From Thalassospira sp. MCCC 1A01428 (GTDB taxonomy: Bacteria > Pseudomonadota > Alphaproteobacteria > Rhodospirillales > Thalassospiraceae), in assembly GCF_002115825.1 (NCBI RefSeq), contig NZ_JFJZ01000001.1, forward strand, positions 272,484 through 336,483: a stretch of DNA of 64,000 nucleotides, given 5' to 3'. The notes beneath the pieces are model-generated. The model had not been told where the DNA came from, searched no databases, and saw nothing but the letters and a program-made list of their open reading frames with translations. Position 1 is the first letter of the stretch. Every line of letters starts with the position of its first letter. The translations under genes were made by a program, and so were the position numbers. Positions 8,421 to 17,208 of this stretch are shown piece after piece.

Positions 8421-9623
8421 ATGACGAACAACAACCATACGGGGGAAGACGTGATCTCTATCAGTGATATTTACGACAAGGATATCAATTTCCTGTTTGG
8501 CTCAGGAGCTTCATTTGGACTTCTTCCTACGCTGCAACTCCAACTATCTGATGAGAATGGTCGAAAATTTACGCTAGAAGAGCTGGCGACGAAATTCGAG
8601 AAAGACCGTGATCGGCGTTTTGTTCCATTATTCATGCACTATTACTCCACCTGCATCAGGCCTGCAGAACAACTCACCCTTGAAACAGCAACGGCTACCG
8701 ACTCAGGCAGGCCGGTCATCGAGAACTATCGCACTTTTCTCACTACAATTTTGGAAATGGTCAAACGGAGAAAGGCGTTGGATCGTTGCTGCAACGTTTT
8801 CACAACGAATTACGATGGATGCTTCCCTCTTGTAGCCGACCAATTGCTCAAAGAGGGAAATACGGACTTTGTCTTGAATGATGGCTCGCGAGGTTTTACT
8901 AAACGGATATTGCAGGCTAGAAATTTCGGCTCCTATCTTTGCCAAACCGGTGTTTTCGGCCGTTATCAAAGCAGCATCCCACAAATCAACCTGATCCATC
9001 TCCACGGCTCCGTGTATTGGAGCAAAGCAGATAGTGCGATCGTAGTCGACTACGATATTTTATCCAAAGAGTCGTTGCTGAACGAAGACTCGACAACTGT
9101 GTTGCAGCAATTTTCAGAGACTCTCAATAGTTCCGCTGCCACGCTCGAAGATTTGCAAGAACCAAATTTTGATGACGATGCCCTATCCACATTTTGGGCG
9201 AAGTATGAACAGATACCTATCGTCAACCCGACCAAGTGGAAGTTCCATGAAACCGTGTATGAGGAACACTACTACCAGATGCTCCGGTTGCTCAGCTATG
9301 AGCTTGAGAAACCCAATGCAGTGCTTATTACCTTCGGTTTTTCCTTCGCTGACGAACATATCCTCAACCTTGTGATGCGCTCCTTGTCAAACCCGGGACT
9401 ACAGGTATTTGTATGCTGCTTTGATGCCTCTGAACACCAAGTGATGTGTGAGAAATTCAAAAGCTACCGCAATGTCCAGTGTCTAACCATTGATGGGGAA
9501 AACTTAGATTTCACCACGTTCAACAAAAAGGTTCTGGCATGGCCAGAAACAAAAGAAACAGCACAATCTGTGGTTGAGGCAGGATCTGATGCGGTAGACG
9601 ATGGAGCCGAAGCAAGCGTATGA
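8421..9623 (+). CDS. SIR2-like NADase subunit of a SIR2-HerA defence system
   Basis: A 400-residue protein with a SIR2-type Rossmann fold. GSGAS lies at residues about 27-31, TNYDG near 129, HLHG (the catalytic His region) near 194, and GFSFADEHI near 310. Related SIR2 effectors deplete NAD to abort phage infection. The stop overlaps the start of herA by four bases (ATGA at 9620-9623), so the two products are coupled and probably form one complex. GC is clearly lower than in the ICE core, which marks it as cargo. The C-terminal 30 residues are acidic. Confidence 0.88.
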   Translation: MTNNNHTGEDVISISDIYDKDINFLFGSGASFGLLPTLQLQLSDENGRKFTLEELATKFEKDRDRRFVPLFMHYYSTCIRPAEQLTLETATATDSGRPVIENYRTFLTTILEMVKRRKALDRCCNVFTTNYDGCFPLVADQLLKEGNTDFVLNDGSRGFTKRILQARNFGSYLCQTGVFGRYQSSIPQINLIHLHGSVYWSKADSAIVVDYDILSKESLLNEDSTTVLQQFSETLNSSAATLEDLQEPNFDDDALSTFWAKYEQIPIVNPTKWKFHETVYEEHYYQMLRLLSYELEKPNAVLITFGFSFADEHILNLVMRSLSNPGLQVFVCCFDASEHQVMCEKFKSYRNVQCLTIDGENLDFTTFNKKVLAWPETKETAQSVVEAGSDAVDDGAEASV

Positions 9624-11422
9624 GCATCCGAGTTGGCGATGTCATCGCCATTCATGGCACGAAGGTGATTCTCAAAATCGACGAGACGTCTAGTAAGGAG
9701 TCATTATTCTACGATGGCAAGAAATATAAAGGGGTATCAATCCGCGAATACCTTTCTATCCAGCGTGGTTTTCGAGACATCATATGCATGGTTGAGGGTG
9801 AATACCTTGACGAAAGCCGAATTGAAACAAGGGATGGAAAGCCCTCTTATGTGAGGAAGGTTGAAGCTAGACCCATTGGATTCTTTGACCATGCAGGCTT
9901 TTCTCAAGGAATAAAGTACTTGCCAATGATTCAGGACCCGGCATTTCTAATGCCGGAGGAGAGAATACGATCCATCTTTGACCGAAATTCTGATGGCGAT
10001 TTCAAAATCGGACACATGCTGAAAGAGGAAATCGCAGTAGGGCTTCCATGGAGACGTCTCTTTAATAGCCACGTTGGCATATTTGGTAATACTGGTAGCG
10101 GAAAGTCCAATACGCTTGCGAAGCTCTACTCCGTTCTCTTTGATCAAAAACTCCAGCTAATCTCTGGGAAGAGCCGTTTCATTATTCTCGACTTCAACGG
10201 GGAATATGGAGGCGAACAGTTGGCCCCAGCGGCACACAAAACCGTCTACCAGCTCTCCACCCTGACAAATCCAGACCCTCATGATTCCAATGCCCGCTTT
10301 CCATTGGCACCACAAGAGTTTTGGGATATTGAAACGCTGTCATTGCTTTTCCAAGCGACCACCAATACGCAGAGGCCCTTTCTAAACCGGGTTATTTCCG
10401 GGAAATTGAGGTACGGCGGCAATCGTGCCGCATTGGCGAACTACGCGAAATCCAAGTTCCGCCAGTCGTTCTGTGCAGGTGAAGTTAAGCCAGCAACGCT
10501 AGACCTGATGCGAACGATTGCTCGGCGCATGAACAACCAGGCTGTTCAGGATCTCTTGGCGGAGGTTACATGGTACCGTAATGGTCGCTTCCACTACAGA
10601 GCATTCATTGATCCTGATGGAAATCAATACGCCGCACACATCGCACCGACCGTAGATACGCTAGATATTCAAGATATTGACGAATTTGATGAACTCGTTC
10701 TTCGTGTCAATCTGCAATTGATGTCTGACCTGAATGCTGGATATGTTCAATTTGAACATATCCAGCCACTACTGAAGCGTGTTGAATCGTCGCTGTCCAG
10801 TATGCGTAAAGTCTTGGTCATTGGAGACGCCCCGCAACCGGAAAGGCTGCTAACGGTCGTTTCCCTACGTCGCTGCAACAACGAAGTCAAAAAAGTCTTA
10901 CCGCTGCTATTTGCCAAACACTACTACAATGCACATAAGGCTGTCGTGGCCACTCCCCCCGACCAAACTGTTCATATCATTATCGATGAAGCCCACAACA
11001 TCCTGTCTGACCAATCCACACGCGAAAGTGAAAGCTGGAAAGATTATCGCCTAGAACAATTCGAGGAAATTATTAAAGAGGGGAGAAAGTTTGGAATGTT
11101 TGTCACGATCGCTAGTCAAAGGCCTGCTGACATCTCCCCGACCATTATTTCTCAACTGCATAACTTCTTCATCCATCGACTAGTGAATGACCGAGATCTG
11201 TACCTGATCGACAATACGATTTCGACGCTGGACACTCTGTCACGCAATCTCATTCCAGGGTTATCCCAAGGTTGTTGTGTGGTTACAGGCACAGCCTTCG
11301 ACTTACCGATGGTGATACAAGTAGATCGTTTACCAAATAATAAGCAGCCTACAAGCGAGGACGTAGACCTCGAAAAGCTTTGGAGCGCATCCGCTAACGA
11401 CAATGAAGATGCCCGTAGCTAG
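9620..11422 (+). CDS. HerA-type (DUF87) ATPase/helicase partner of SIR2
   Basis: A 600-residue FtsK/HerA-superfamily ATPase. The N-terminal ~120 residues look like the HAS-barrel. Walker A is GNTGSGKSNT near residues 156-165, and Walker B is IIIDEAHNI near 452-460. Conserved GRKFGMF and ASQRPADISPTI follow, as in HerA. HerA proteins form hexameric DNA translocases. With a coupled SIR2 gene upstream, this matches the known SIR2-HerA antiphage pair. The gene ends before a hairpin at 11481-11510. Confidence 0.9.
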   Translation: MSIRVGDVIAIHGTKVILKIDETSSKESLFYDGKKYKGVSIREYLSIQRGFRDIICMVEGEYLDESRIETRDGKPSYVRKVEARPIGFFDHAGFSQGIKYLPMIQDPAFLMPEERIRSIFDRNSDGDFKIGHMLKEEIAVGLPWRRLFNSHVGIFGNTGSGKSNTLAKLYSVLFDQKLQLISGKSRFIILDFNGEYGGEQLAPAAHKTVYQLSTLTNPDPHDSNARFPLAPQEFWDIETLSLLFQATTNTQRPFLNRVISGKLRYGGNRAALANYAKSKFRQSFCAGEVKPATLDLMRTIARRMNNQAVQDLLAEVTWYRNGRFHYRAFIDPDGNQYAAHIAPTVDTLDIQDIDEFDELVLRVNLQLMSDLNAGYVQFEHIQPLLKRVESSLSSMRKVLVIGDAPQPERLLTVVSLRRCNNEVKKVLPLLFAKHYYNAHKAVVATPPDQTVHIIIDEAHNILSDQSTRESESWKDYRLEQFEEIIKEGRKFGMFVTIASQRPADISPTIISQLHNFFIHRLVNDRDLYLIDNTISTLDTLSRNLIPGLSQGCCVVTGTAFDLPMVIQVDRLPNNKQPTSEDVDLEKLWSASANDNEDARS

Positions 11423-11480
11423 TTCGAGGGTTTTACTCTCCTCGTAGATTACTCACAAGCGAGTCGCTGACATGCGAATG

Positions 11481-11510
11481 GAGTTACCCCGCTGAAGTGG
11501 CGGGGTACTC
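11481..11510. terminator. Hairpin between convergent herA and DUF736 genes
   Basis: The imperfect inverted repeat GAGTTACCCCGC / GCGGGGTACTC has a short AAGT-containing loop. It lies between two convergent 3' ends. There is no clear T-run, so it may be a weak or factor-dependent terminator. Confidence 0.45.
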
Positions 11511-11516
11511 CGGTCC

Positions 11517-11831
11517 TTACGCCGCCTGGGGCTTGCTGCGCGACCAGATCAGGTCGTGCGTGCCGTCCTCGCCCTCGATCAGGCGAGCGTAAACCGGAGC
11601 CGGGAACGAAGGGTCGTCGGCGGTGACGGACAGGTAGTCTCGCCCGGCCTCGCTGGTTTTCTTCCACGCCGCGCCGATGTCGTGCCCAGCGGCCTGGAGG
11701 CGAAAGTCTGGAGCATTCTCGCTGTCGCCCTTGTCGTTGGGCACCAGCTTGACCTTGACGTTGAGCGTCAGGGTGCGAAGAGTGCCGGTGAAGCCGTCTT
11801 TGTCTGCGGTAAAAGTGCCGATGTTGGCCAT
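11517..11831 (-). CDS. DUF736 family protein
   Basis: A 104-residue protein of DUF736, a frequent small gene of proteobacterial plasmids and ICEs. It has the family opening [14 protein letters not shown] and a predicted all-beta body ending in [18 protein letters not shown]. The ribosome site is AGGAG just before the start at 11831. The function is not known. Confidence 0.9.
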   Translation of the reverse strand: MANIGTFTADKDGFTGTLRTLTLNVKVKLVPNDKGDSENAPDFRLQAAGHDIGAAWKKTSEAGRDYLSVTADDPSFPAPVYARLIEGEDGTHDLIWSRSKPQAA

Positions 11832-11950
11832 GGTGTTTCTCCTTTCGGGTTAAACAAGGTTCGCGCCCATCGCGTCCTTGTTGTGATCCGAGCGGCGGGG
11901 GACGGGCTGGCTGCACCGCTTGCGGTCGCAACGTAGTGAAGAACCGGAAG

Positions 11951-12006
11951 GCGCAAACAATTTGTCCCGCGAGGAATGCGCCCAGCGCAGGGGAAATTGT
12001 TTGCGC
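11951..12006. repeat. Perfect 13-bp inverted repeat with 30-base loop
   Basis: Arms GCGCAAACAATTT (11951-11963) and AAATTGTTTGCGC (11994-12006) are exact complements. It lies about 120-175 bases upstream of the DUF736 start. It could be two operator half-sites or an RNA hairpin. Confidence 0.6.
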
Positions 12007-12124
12007 CGCACGGTTGCAGTCATAAAGCCCGAGGCGCAGCCGGGCCACCGCCAGGATTCACAACGACACAAGGACGCCTTGGGCCGAACCGCTCCGAAAG
12101 GAGACCTGGACAACTCGGCATTTC

Positions 12125-12159
12125 CGCGTCAGGGCTGCACCGGCTTGCGCCCTGACGCG
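12125..12159. repeat. Perfect 11-bp inverted repeat
   Basis: Arms CGCGTCAGGGC (12125-12135) and GCCCTGACGCG (12149-12159) are exact complements around a 13-base loop. It lies in the same intergenic region, 5' of DUF736 on the minus strand. Confidence 0.55.
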
Positions 12160-12406
12160 AACCAGGTCAAAGCCCCGACGATAAGGTCAGAGCGTCCCTC
12201 CTGCAGCTCGCGGCCACATGCTTGAGGAGTGGTGTGAAAGCTCCATAGAAGCGAGGCCGGGCGGCGTGTCGGTGAACTGTCTTTCGTGACGTGATTGCGC
12301 TGAACCGCCAGCGTCGGGGACGGCACGCTTTCGCACAACCTGCCGCAGCAAGCCAGGGCGTAGTCGGTGCATTGCCATTGCGGTAACGGACCGCAGAGCA
12401 AGATAG

Positions 12407-12511
12407 GCAAGCGGAGCGCGCAGCACCGCAGGTGCGAAGACGTGAGGGATTGACGCCGAATGGCCGTGACAGCTTGCTGGCATGGGGCGCACGCCCGAAA
12501 GCCCGACGGCG
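12407..12511 (+). ncRNA. Dispersed structured ICE element, copy A
   Basis: It shares with copies B and C the block AAGCGGAGCGCGCAG (12409-12423), then a hairpin GCACC-gca-GGTGC (12423-12435), then CGAAGAC and GAGGGAT, a second hairpin GCC-GAAT-GGC, and the closing block GCCCGACGGCG (12501-12511). The hairpin bases differ from the other copies but still pair. The outer GCCGTCA stem seen in B and C was not found here. Plus strand is chosen from G.U pairs seen in B and C. That it is an RNA is an inference. Confidence 0.45.
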
Positions 12512-12563
12512 CATCGCGCCGACACGCCTTATTTCGGGAATGCGCCCCTACTGCAACAGGTCA

Positions 12564-13319
12564 CTACATGAAGAAACTGCCTTGATCCGAATAACCATTC
12601 GGCTCAATCGTCAGATCTGCCAGCCGTGACTGCATGACACGCTTGCACCTGAAGTTCTCACCACCGTCTTGAATCCACGCACCCAAACGCCGCTCCAGCC
12701 AGCAATGCGCCACCGCATCACCGTCAGTCAGGCCGCAGTACCATTCTGGTTGGATATCAGCTTTACGGGGATTGAGAATGACACTGATGGAAAGCTCGTC
12801 TCCGCTGATAGCGTTCACATTGGCAATCGCTGCTATCTCTCCATCAACCATGAAGCGGTAAGTGCTGCGTTCACACTCATGGCTTTCCGGCGCACCGCCA
12901 GGCCACCAGTTCTCACCTGGTGACAGCCCAAACAAGCGCTGTTCGAGACCTGCATTGATCGCCGCTACTAGCAGGTTGCGCCATGCACGCCAACGCACAC
13001 TGCGTCCTTTCCTGAGCGGAAAGTTCTGGAAAGGGGAATAAGAGTGCTCGAACTCCGGCAACAATCGGAGGTCATCAGGCACCGAGGTATAACCTAGCTG
13101 GCGCAGACGCTGCACTAGCCTAGCATTGCTGGGCTTCTGGGCCTCGGCGGTTGCACGACCTTCAAGCGCGGCTCGCAGCGCAGCGTGGGTCTTGAAACCC
13201 AAAGCTGCCGCAACCCCTTCACTCAGGTGGGAAGAAGAAACACCACGAACATGCCGTTGTGCACTCTGCTTGAGCGCGCGCACAGCGGACTTGGAAACAA
13301 AAAACGTAGAGTCAGACAT
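12564..13319 (-). CDS. Uncharacterised ICE protein
   Basis: A 251-residue soluble protein I cannot assign. The N-terminal 70 residues (KSAVRALKQSAQRH, then SSHLSEGVAAALGFKTHAAL) form a helical module often seen at the start of plasmid-encoded proteins. The rest is mixed alpha/beta with two WYCG/W-rich strands. The start at 13319 is preceded by GAGGA at a good distance. It is flanked by large intergenic regions and is probably its own transcript. Confidence 0.7.
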   Translation of the reverse strand: MSDSTFFVSKSAVRALKQSAQRHVRGVSSSHLSEGVAAALGFKTHAALRAALEGRATAEAQKPSNARLVQRLRQLGYTSVPDDLRLLPEFEHSYSPFQNFPLRKGRSVRWRAWRNLLVAAINAGLEQRLFGLSPGENWWPGGAPESHECERSTYRFMVDGEIAAIANVNAISGDELSISVILNPRKADIQPEWYCGLTDGDAVAHCWLERRLGAWIQDGGENFRCKRVMQSRLADLTIEPNGYSDQGSFFM

Positions 13320-13581
13320 GCCAGATTCCTCTTGCAAGGTCGATGTCTGCCGATTACGCATCGACCGGGAATAGGCACGGTCAACGAAAAAAGCGAGGAA
13401 GAAACGTCGTTTAACCCGGCAGCAGGTTCAGCGTGACGCGGCTGTCTGCTCATGATAAGGCATATCTGCTGCCACACAAAGAAGATAAAGCAGGCCAGCC
13501 CCCGGACTGGCATTCCGGCGGGCAGTCGCTGACTGCAACGCCTGGTTGAGCCGTTCCCGCACAAGGTCACTTGTGCGCCAC

Positions 13582-13613
13582 CGCGCCGCCGCCTGACTAA
13601 AGGCGGCGGCGCG
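13582..13613. terminator. Perfect 13-bp GC hairpin
   Basis: CGCGCCGCCGCCT (13582-13594) and AGGCGGCGGCGCG (13601-13613) pair exactly around a six-base loop. It lies between the parB-like gene and the next minus-strand gene. A short T-run follows only on the plus strand, so it may block readthrough or be structural. Confidence 0.5.
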
Positions 13614-13635
13614 ACGGTTTTGAAGACAGATAAAG

Positions 13636-13656
13636 CCCGGCGCGGGCTGCGCCGGG
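13636..13656 (-). terminator. Probable terminator of the parB-like gene
   Basis: The 8-bp stem CCCGGCGC / GCGCCGGG with a five-base loop starts 22 bases beyond the parB-like stop. On the minus strand it is followed by CTTTATCT, a weak T-rich tail. Confidence 0.5.
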
Positions 13657-13677
13657 GTCATGCCGAATGCAGCTACC

Positions 13678-15702
13678 TCATGCCTCCAGTGCGTCTGCCG
13701 CTTCGCTGTCGGCCTCCACGTCGGCGTCCTGCGCTGCTTCCGAATTGCCGTCCTGCGTGGCGCTGCCTTCGACTGCGAACAGGGCGGGCATCCAGCCGGT
13801 GCCTTCGACCAGTCGTTCCGCTTCGCTGGCAATGTCGGCCTTCTTCAACTTCGCCAGCCGGGTGACGTGCTCCGGCGCGTACTCGCCCACGGCTTTCAAA
13901 ATCGCTGCCTTCGGAACGTGCTTGAAGTAACCTTCGGCAGTTGGCTGCCACCATGCGGCCATGTCGAGGCCGACGGCCTGCGCCAGTTCCGCGCCGGGCT
14001 GGTGCGGCGTAGCGCGGAGCGTCACCACGTCCACCGTGGAAGCCACGCACACGGCCAGCAGCCGCACCAGTTCATCCTGCGACTTCGCCAGCAGCGCGGT
14101 GAACAGTTCGGCGCTGTCCTCCGGCAGCGCTTCACCCGCGACTTGCTGCAATTCGCGCAGTGCCACAGCGGCGGGTGATTCCGGCCAGTCCGGGGCCATG
14201 CCTTCCAACCGGTCTTGCACTTTCAGGCTCACGCCTAGCGGCAAGTCGCGGCCATAGTGGCTTTCCTGCAAGACGGTCTGCACCATGCCATGCACCACGG
14301 CGGCCAGCGCAGTTTGCGGATGCCGGGCCACTTCGATTTTCAGCGCGGCGGTGCGATGCGCGCTCAACCGCTGCGCCAGCCGGTCGGATATGACCGGGGA
14401 TTGTGCCTCGCCTGCCGTGTCGCCTTCATTGTCGCTCTCAGCATCCACGCCAGCCAGTCCCTCCCGCAACCGTTCCAGCGTGCGCAGCGCCTTGGCCTCG
14501 GCCTCGCGCATCAAGCCGCGATGAATGACAGCCTCGCCATTGCGATCAATGGTGACAATGGCACCGGCGGCAGCTTTCACGTTCGGGTCGTAGTCCTGCA
14601 AGCGATCTTCCAGCGCCTGCAATTGCTCGCCCATCCGCTCTCCCTCGACTTGCAGCGCATCGGCTTTTTCCTCGTCATCGGCGTCCAGCGCGCTATCCAC
14701 AGCGTCATCAATGACCAGCATCTTGGTTTGCAGCTTTGCGATACGCTCGGCTTCGCGTTTGGTCGGGCGGCGGCGCTCTCTGGGAGCACGGTGAAAGGCG
14801 TGTAAATCGGCGTGGGTCATGGCGGGTGTGGCATCGACCCATCCCCAGCCTTCCGCCTTCACCTCAGCGGCAGTTTCAGCCAGCTTCTCTTGTGCCAACC
14901 TTTCCAGCAGTGGGGCATCGGTCAGGTACACGCCCTCGTCATCCTCCGCGAACAGGTCGCGTCGGACACCGCCGCCAGCAGTCTCGTAGCCATCCAGCCC
15001 GACAAAACGCACCAGCGGATGCCGGTGGGCTTCAATCTCGCGCTCGGTCAAGCGTTCGCGCAAGCTATGCGGGCTGCGCTGCCATTCCGGCGCATCGTAG
15101 AACGCACTCTCCTGCGCCGTATGGTCGTCGGTGATGGCAAGGGCCATTAACTGGTCAAGGCTCACCGCATCGGCTCGATAGTCGACCATCAGGCGCGGGG
15201 AGACGTTCGCCAGTTTCAAGCGGCGCTGTACCACCAGCGGCGTGACGGAAAAATCCGCTGCAATGTCCTCAATAGGCCGTCCTTCGGCCACCAGTGCCGC
15301 GAAGGCTTCAAACTGGTCTGCCGGGTGCATGGCCTCCCGCTGTACGTTTTCGGTCAGGCTCACAGTGCGGGCGCTGCCATCACTTACCAGCAGGCAAGGC
15401 ACTGCCCAATCCTTGGGAATGCGCCGTTTCTTCGCCAGCCGTTTGAGAGCGGTAAGGCGACGGCTACCGGCCACCACATCGTAATGCTCGCCATCACGGG
15501 CCTGTATCACGGTCAGGTTTTGCAGCAAGCCTACGCGCTGGATGCTGGCGGCCAGTGCCTCAATGGACTGGCCAGTGGTTTTGCGCACGTTGCGGCGCGA
15601 GGGTCGAAGTTGCGACAGCGGCACACGCATCAGGTCTAGCGTCAAAGCGGGGTTGTCCTGTGCGGTGGCGTCAACAGTTTCGGGTTGAGTCATGGTAGTC
15701 AT
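13678..15702 (-). CDS. ParB/RepB/Spo0J family protein
   Basis: A 674-residue ParB-like protein. The N-terminal ParB nuclease-like domain has LSQLRPSRRNVRKT, then GLLQNLTVI, then VVAGSRRLTALKRL. It is followed by LTENVQREAMHPADQFEAF and a KorB-type HTH (IAADFSVTPLVVQRRLKLA). The C-terminal 400 residues are helical and acidic, far longer than in chromosomal ParB. The start at 15702 has GGAG eight bases upstream. Large ParB-like proteins of this type are standard ICE core genes; they are separate from the parA locus and their role is unproven. Confidence 0.9.
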   Translation of the reverse strand: MTTMTQPETVDATAQDNPALTLDLMRVPLSQLRPSRRNVRKTTGQSIEALAASIQRVGLLQNLTVIQARDGEHYDVVAGSRRLTALKRLAKKRRIPKDWAVPCLLVSDGSARTVSLTENVQREAMHPADQFEAFAALVAEGRPIEDIAADFSVTPLVVQRRLKLANVSPRLMVDYRADAVSLDQLMALAITDDHTAQESAFYDAPEWQRSPHSLRERLTEREIEAHRHPLVRFVGLDGYETAGGGVRRDLFAEDDEGVYLTDAPLLERLAQEKLAETAAEVKAEGWGWVDATPAMTHADLHAFHRAPRERRRPTKREAERIAKLQTKMLVIDDAVDSALDADDEEKADALQVEGERMGEQLQALEDRLQDYDPNVKAAAGAIVTIDRNGEAVIHRGLMREAEAKALRTLERLREGLAGVDAESDNEGDTAGEAQSPVISDRLAQRLSAHRTAALKIEVARHPQTALAAVVHGMVQTVLQESHYGRDLPLGVSLKVQDRLEGMAPDWPESPAAVALRELQQVAGEALPEDSAELFTALLAKSQDELVRLLAVCVASTVDVVTLRATPHQPGAELAQAVGLDMAAWWQPTAEGYFKHVPKAAILKAVGEYAPEHVTRLAKLKKADIASEAERLVEGTGWMPALFAVEGSATQDGNSEAAQDADVEADSEAADALEA

Positions 15703-15782
15703 GGTGATAACTCCTATCGGTTCAGGGTTGCAGCAGCAAAAGACGCGGCAAGGGCTGCTGCCTGCCCCTGCCGCGTGAGAGT

Positions 15783-16610
15783 TCAGGCTTTCAATTGGCG
15801 CAGGCCATCGGCCAGCAACCACAGGGCGCGGTTCAGGCGCACATCGGAATCAATGCCCTGCACGGCGCGGGTGCGCTGGCGGCGTCCGTTGGCGCTGCGC
15901 CCGGGCAGGCCGCCTTTGGTCAGGTTTTCCTGGGTGCGATTGAACACGCTCCACAGGTCGGGGCGGCGGTCATCGAACCGGCGCGGCATCAGGATTTGCG
16001 ATTCGGTGATAGGTGGGGGGGTGTTGTCCGTGGGGTCGTACTTCAGCGCCAGCGCGGAACGGGCGAAAACTTCGGCTTCACCATCGTCCAGCGTCACGGC
16101 CCGCATGGCGTCGCGGGATTCCTGCACCCGCTCGAAGCCGCTCAGCACCTCGTAGGCGCCTTCAATGACCTGTCCGGCCACGTCGCCCTTGTGCGGTACG
16201 CGCATATCGGCCACGGTGTCGCCGCACACCAGTCCGTTGGCGCAGACGAACCGGAACATTCCGGCCAGCATCTGGTAACTGCTGGTGCCGTCGTGGGAGT
16301 TCAGCAAAATGATTTCATTGGCTTCGGCACCGTTAATCTGGCTGGCGTGGCGCAAGCGAATCATGTGCTTGGTGTAGTCGCGCCGGTCTTCGTGGCGCGT
16401 GCGGGTCTGCGCCACCATGAAGGGCTGAAAGCCTTCCTTGCGCAGTTCTGTCAACACGGCGGCGGTGGGGATATAGGCATACCGCTGTGAACGGCTCTCG
16501 TGCGGGGCGTCCGCGAAGATGGACGGGGCCACACGTTGAATCTGGTCATCGGACAGCGGGGAATCGCTGCGCAGTACCGGGGAACGGGAAGCGAAACGGG
16601 ATGCAAGCAT
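15783..16610 (-). CDS. DUF932 family protein
   Basis: A 275-residue DUF932 protein, as in phage and plasmid YfjQ-like proteins. Recognisable parts are RYAYIPTAAVLTELRKEGFQ, IRLRHASQ, then EIILLNSHDGTSSYQMLAGMFRFVCANGLV cut across the middle strand region, and a basic tail GRSANGRRQRTR. The start at 16610 has GGAG upstream. It precedes the parB-like gene by about 80 bases and is probably co-transcribed with it. Function unknown. Confidence 0.88.
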   Translation of the reverse strand: MLASRFASRSPVLRSDSPLSDDQIQRVAPSIFADAPHESRSQRYAYIPTAAVLTELRKEGFQPFMVAQTRTRHEDRRDYTKHMIRLRHASQINGAEANEIILLNSHDGTSSYQMLAGMFRFVCANGLVCGDTVADMRVPHKGDVAGQVIEGAYEVLSGFERVQESRDAMRAVTLDDGEAEVFARSALALKYDPTDNTPPPITESQILMPRRFDDRRPDLWSVFNRTQENLTKGGLPGRSANGRRQRTRAVQGIDSDVRLNRALWLLADGLRQLKA

Positions 16611-17208
16611 GGTCTGTACTCCTGACAAAATGGGTTGTTGGTCACACCGCGCACCGGATTCCTAGATTCGGAGCCCAGCCTTTCGGCTGTTCGGTGTGGT
16701 TGGCACGAAGAACCCGGTTGGTCTCGTTGCCACCGTCTTTCCTGAGTTCATCGCCCGCGACGGTCAGGAGCGCGCGGACGGGAGCCGTCAAGGAGATAAG
16801 CGTTGGGATGGTGCGGCCCGCAGGCGCAGCCGAGGACACGGCCCGGCGCGCCTTGATGGCACACGGACGCGGGCTACAGTCGCGGAAAAGGTGATGGAAT
16901 CAGGAGAGATGGCTGGACAGGCAACGGCCGCCTCAATGTGCCGACCGCACGCAAGCGAAGCGCGCAGGCCCGAAGCTGGAAGCCGGGCCGTAGGCGTCAG
17001 GGATGGAAGCCCGAAGGGGGCAAGACTCGCGTAGCGAGGCTTGATGCACAGCACGACAGCGCGACCGGCCATGGGTGTTGGCCGGGGACGCTCAGCGAGT
17101 CATGAACAAGCAGGTACCTGAAAACCCATTTGACCTGGCGCATTCAGGTACCGACAGATTCGCCTTAACCCCATAGGCTGTGAAACACTACATTCTTGAG
17201 GATTGATC
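16611..17208. other. Intergenic region between divergent DUF932 and 17209 gene
   Basis: About 600 bases without a supported gene. The right-hand half is copy B of the dispersed structured element. Near 17111-17155 is a loose inverted repeat (CAGGTACCTGA ... TTCAGGTACC), a possible operator for the gene at 17209. Confidence 0.5.
16784..17070 (+). ncRNA. Dispersed structured ICE element, copy B
   Basis: An outer stem pairs GCCGTCAAGG (16784-16793) with CCTTGATGGC (16851-16860): ten pairs, including one G.U that exists only on the plus strand. The core has AAGCGAAGCGCGCAG (16953-16967), hairpin GGCCCG/CGGGCC (16967-16972 with 16984-16989), CAGGGAT, hairpin GCCC-GAAG-GGGGC, hairpin CTCGC-GTA-GCGAG, and ends near 17070. 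It precedes the gene at 17209 in the same direction by about 140 bases. Confidence 0.5.

Larger units (their letters stand above)
11832..12563. other. Long structured intergenic region
   Basis: No supported gene in about 730 bases. It holds two strong inverted repeats and one copy of the dispersed ICE element, each listed separately. Open frames here lack ribosome sites and recognisable similarity. Confidence 0.5.
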
